From NCBI RefSeq assembly GCF_001557535.2, contig NZ_CP014310.1:186001-250000 (forward strand): a DNA stretch of 64,000 nt, in the 5' to 3' direction. The notes beneath the pieces were generated by a model. It made no database searches and was not told where the DNA came from. It was given only the letters and a program-made list of their open reading frames with translations. Numbering within the stretch: the stretch's first letter is position 1; every line of letters starts with the position of its first letter. Both the position numbers and the translations under genes were made by a program. The DNA comes from Burkholderia sp. PAMC 26561 (GTDB lineage: Bacteria > Pseudomonadota > Gammaproteobacteria > Burkholderiales > Burkholderiaceae). Positions 63,708 to 64,000 of this stretch are shown here, piece after piece.

Positions 63708-64000
63708 TCAGTTCGAGTGCGTCACTACGAGGTCTGAGCCTTCGCTGTCCTGGAACTCAGGTGGGAACGCATCGTCTAGCATTGCGAGCAACGCCGTCCT
63801 GATCGCAGGCGCAAGTTCACCTGAGTGGGCCTCGCGGTGATGATTCGGGCATAGCGCAGCGACATCCCAGATCCGGTCTGGACCATTCTCGGAAAGAGGG
63901 ATGACGTGATGCGTTTCGAGGTACAGCCGTCCATTTCTCGTTTGGAATCCTGGCGTATCGCAATACTCGCAGTGGCCGTTTGAGCGCTCCAGCACACTGG
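63708..64000 (-). CDS. HNH endonuclease, C-terminal part (cut by the window edge)
   Basis: The last about 97 residues of a McrA-like HNH nuclease. GHCEYCDTPGFQTRNGRLYL gives the first zinc Cys pair, LETHHVIPLSENGPDRIWDV the HH pair, and AALCPNHHREAHSGE the Asn and final His with a further Cys. This module cuts DNA and is often fused to a modified-base-binding N-terminus. The N-terminal part lies beyond the window. It is upstream of the giant NTPase gene and on the same strand, supporting a defence neighbourhood. The motif call is firm; the role is inferred. Confidence 0.85.
   Translation of the reverse strand, partial: SVLERSNGHCEYCDTPGFQTRNGRLYLETHHVIPLSENGPDRIWDVAALCPNHHREAHSGELAPAIRTALLAMLDDAFPPEFQDSEGSDLVVTHSN

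Overview
The window looks like a stretch of accessory DNA from a Burkholderia-type betaproteobacterium (Paraburkholderia, Caballeronia or a close relative). The grounds are moderately high G+C, a complete tad (Flp pilus) locus in the gene order usual for that group, IS families common there, a Burkholderia-type porin and a plasmid-style first gene. Insertion sequences and broken genes are so dense that a secondary chromosome or large plasmid undergoing decay is likely. I found no rRNA, tRNA or CRISPR array.

Layout. 0-6.2 kb: a plasmid-type gene, a frameshifted trypsin-like protease beside a lipoprotein, the 5' part of a group II intron, a second lipoprotein, an IS3 remnant and a MarR regulator. 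6.5-11.9 kb: a terminator with no obvious gene, then porin, small phosphate-binding-like protein and a membrane PAS-GAF-GGDEF-EAL protein on one strand. 12.1-18 kb: an IS pile-up in which two kinds of IS630 element and one IS5 element all trace back to one TA dinucleotide, followed by a decayed IS110 element. 18.8-30.9 kb: the intact 13-gene tad operon on the minus strand, from flp to tadG, with overlapping genes from tadZ onward. 31-35.6 kb: two H-NS tail fragments, an IS66 remnant with a 62-bp tandem duplication, a complete IS3 element and a nearly intact IS5 element.

35.8-51 kb: a two-repeat lipoprotein, a heavily frameshifted PAS-GGDEF-EAL gene, small membrane proteins, a DUF1835-type protein, and an IS91-type element with its own tyrosine recombinase whose transposase is split by a second identical IS3 copy with a 5-bp target duplication. 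After it come a broken alpha/beta hydrolase and more remnants. 51.4-54.8 kb: two divergent GH13 alpha-glucan enzymes, one carrying a one-base frameshift in a six-G run. 54.8-57.7 kb: small proteins of unknown function, including second members of the two small membrane protein families seen at 41-42.5 kb.

The end of the window (57.9-64 kb) holds the most interesting gene: a 1755-residue protein with an N-terminal region resembling a PD-(D/E)XK nuclease, a P-loop NTPase core (Walker A at residues 323-330, Walker B around D389) and a very long helical C-terminal region. This is the architecture of Avs-like STAND defence proteins, though I cannot assign it to a named type. The C-terminal part of a McrA-like HNH endonuclease follows at the window edge, so this is probably one end of a defence island.
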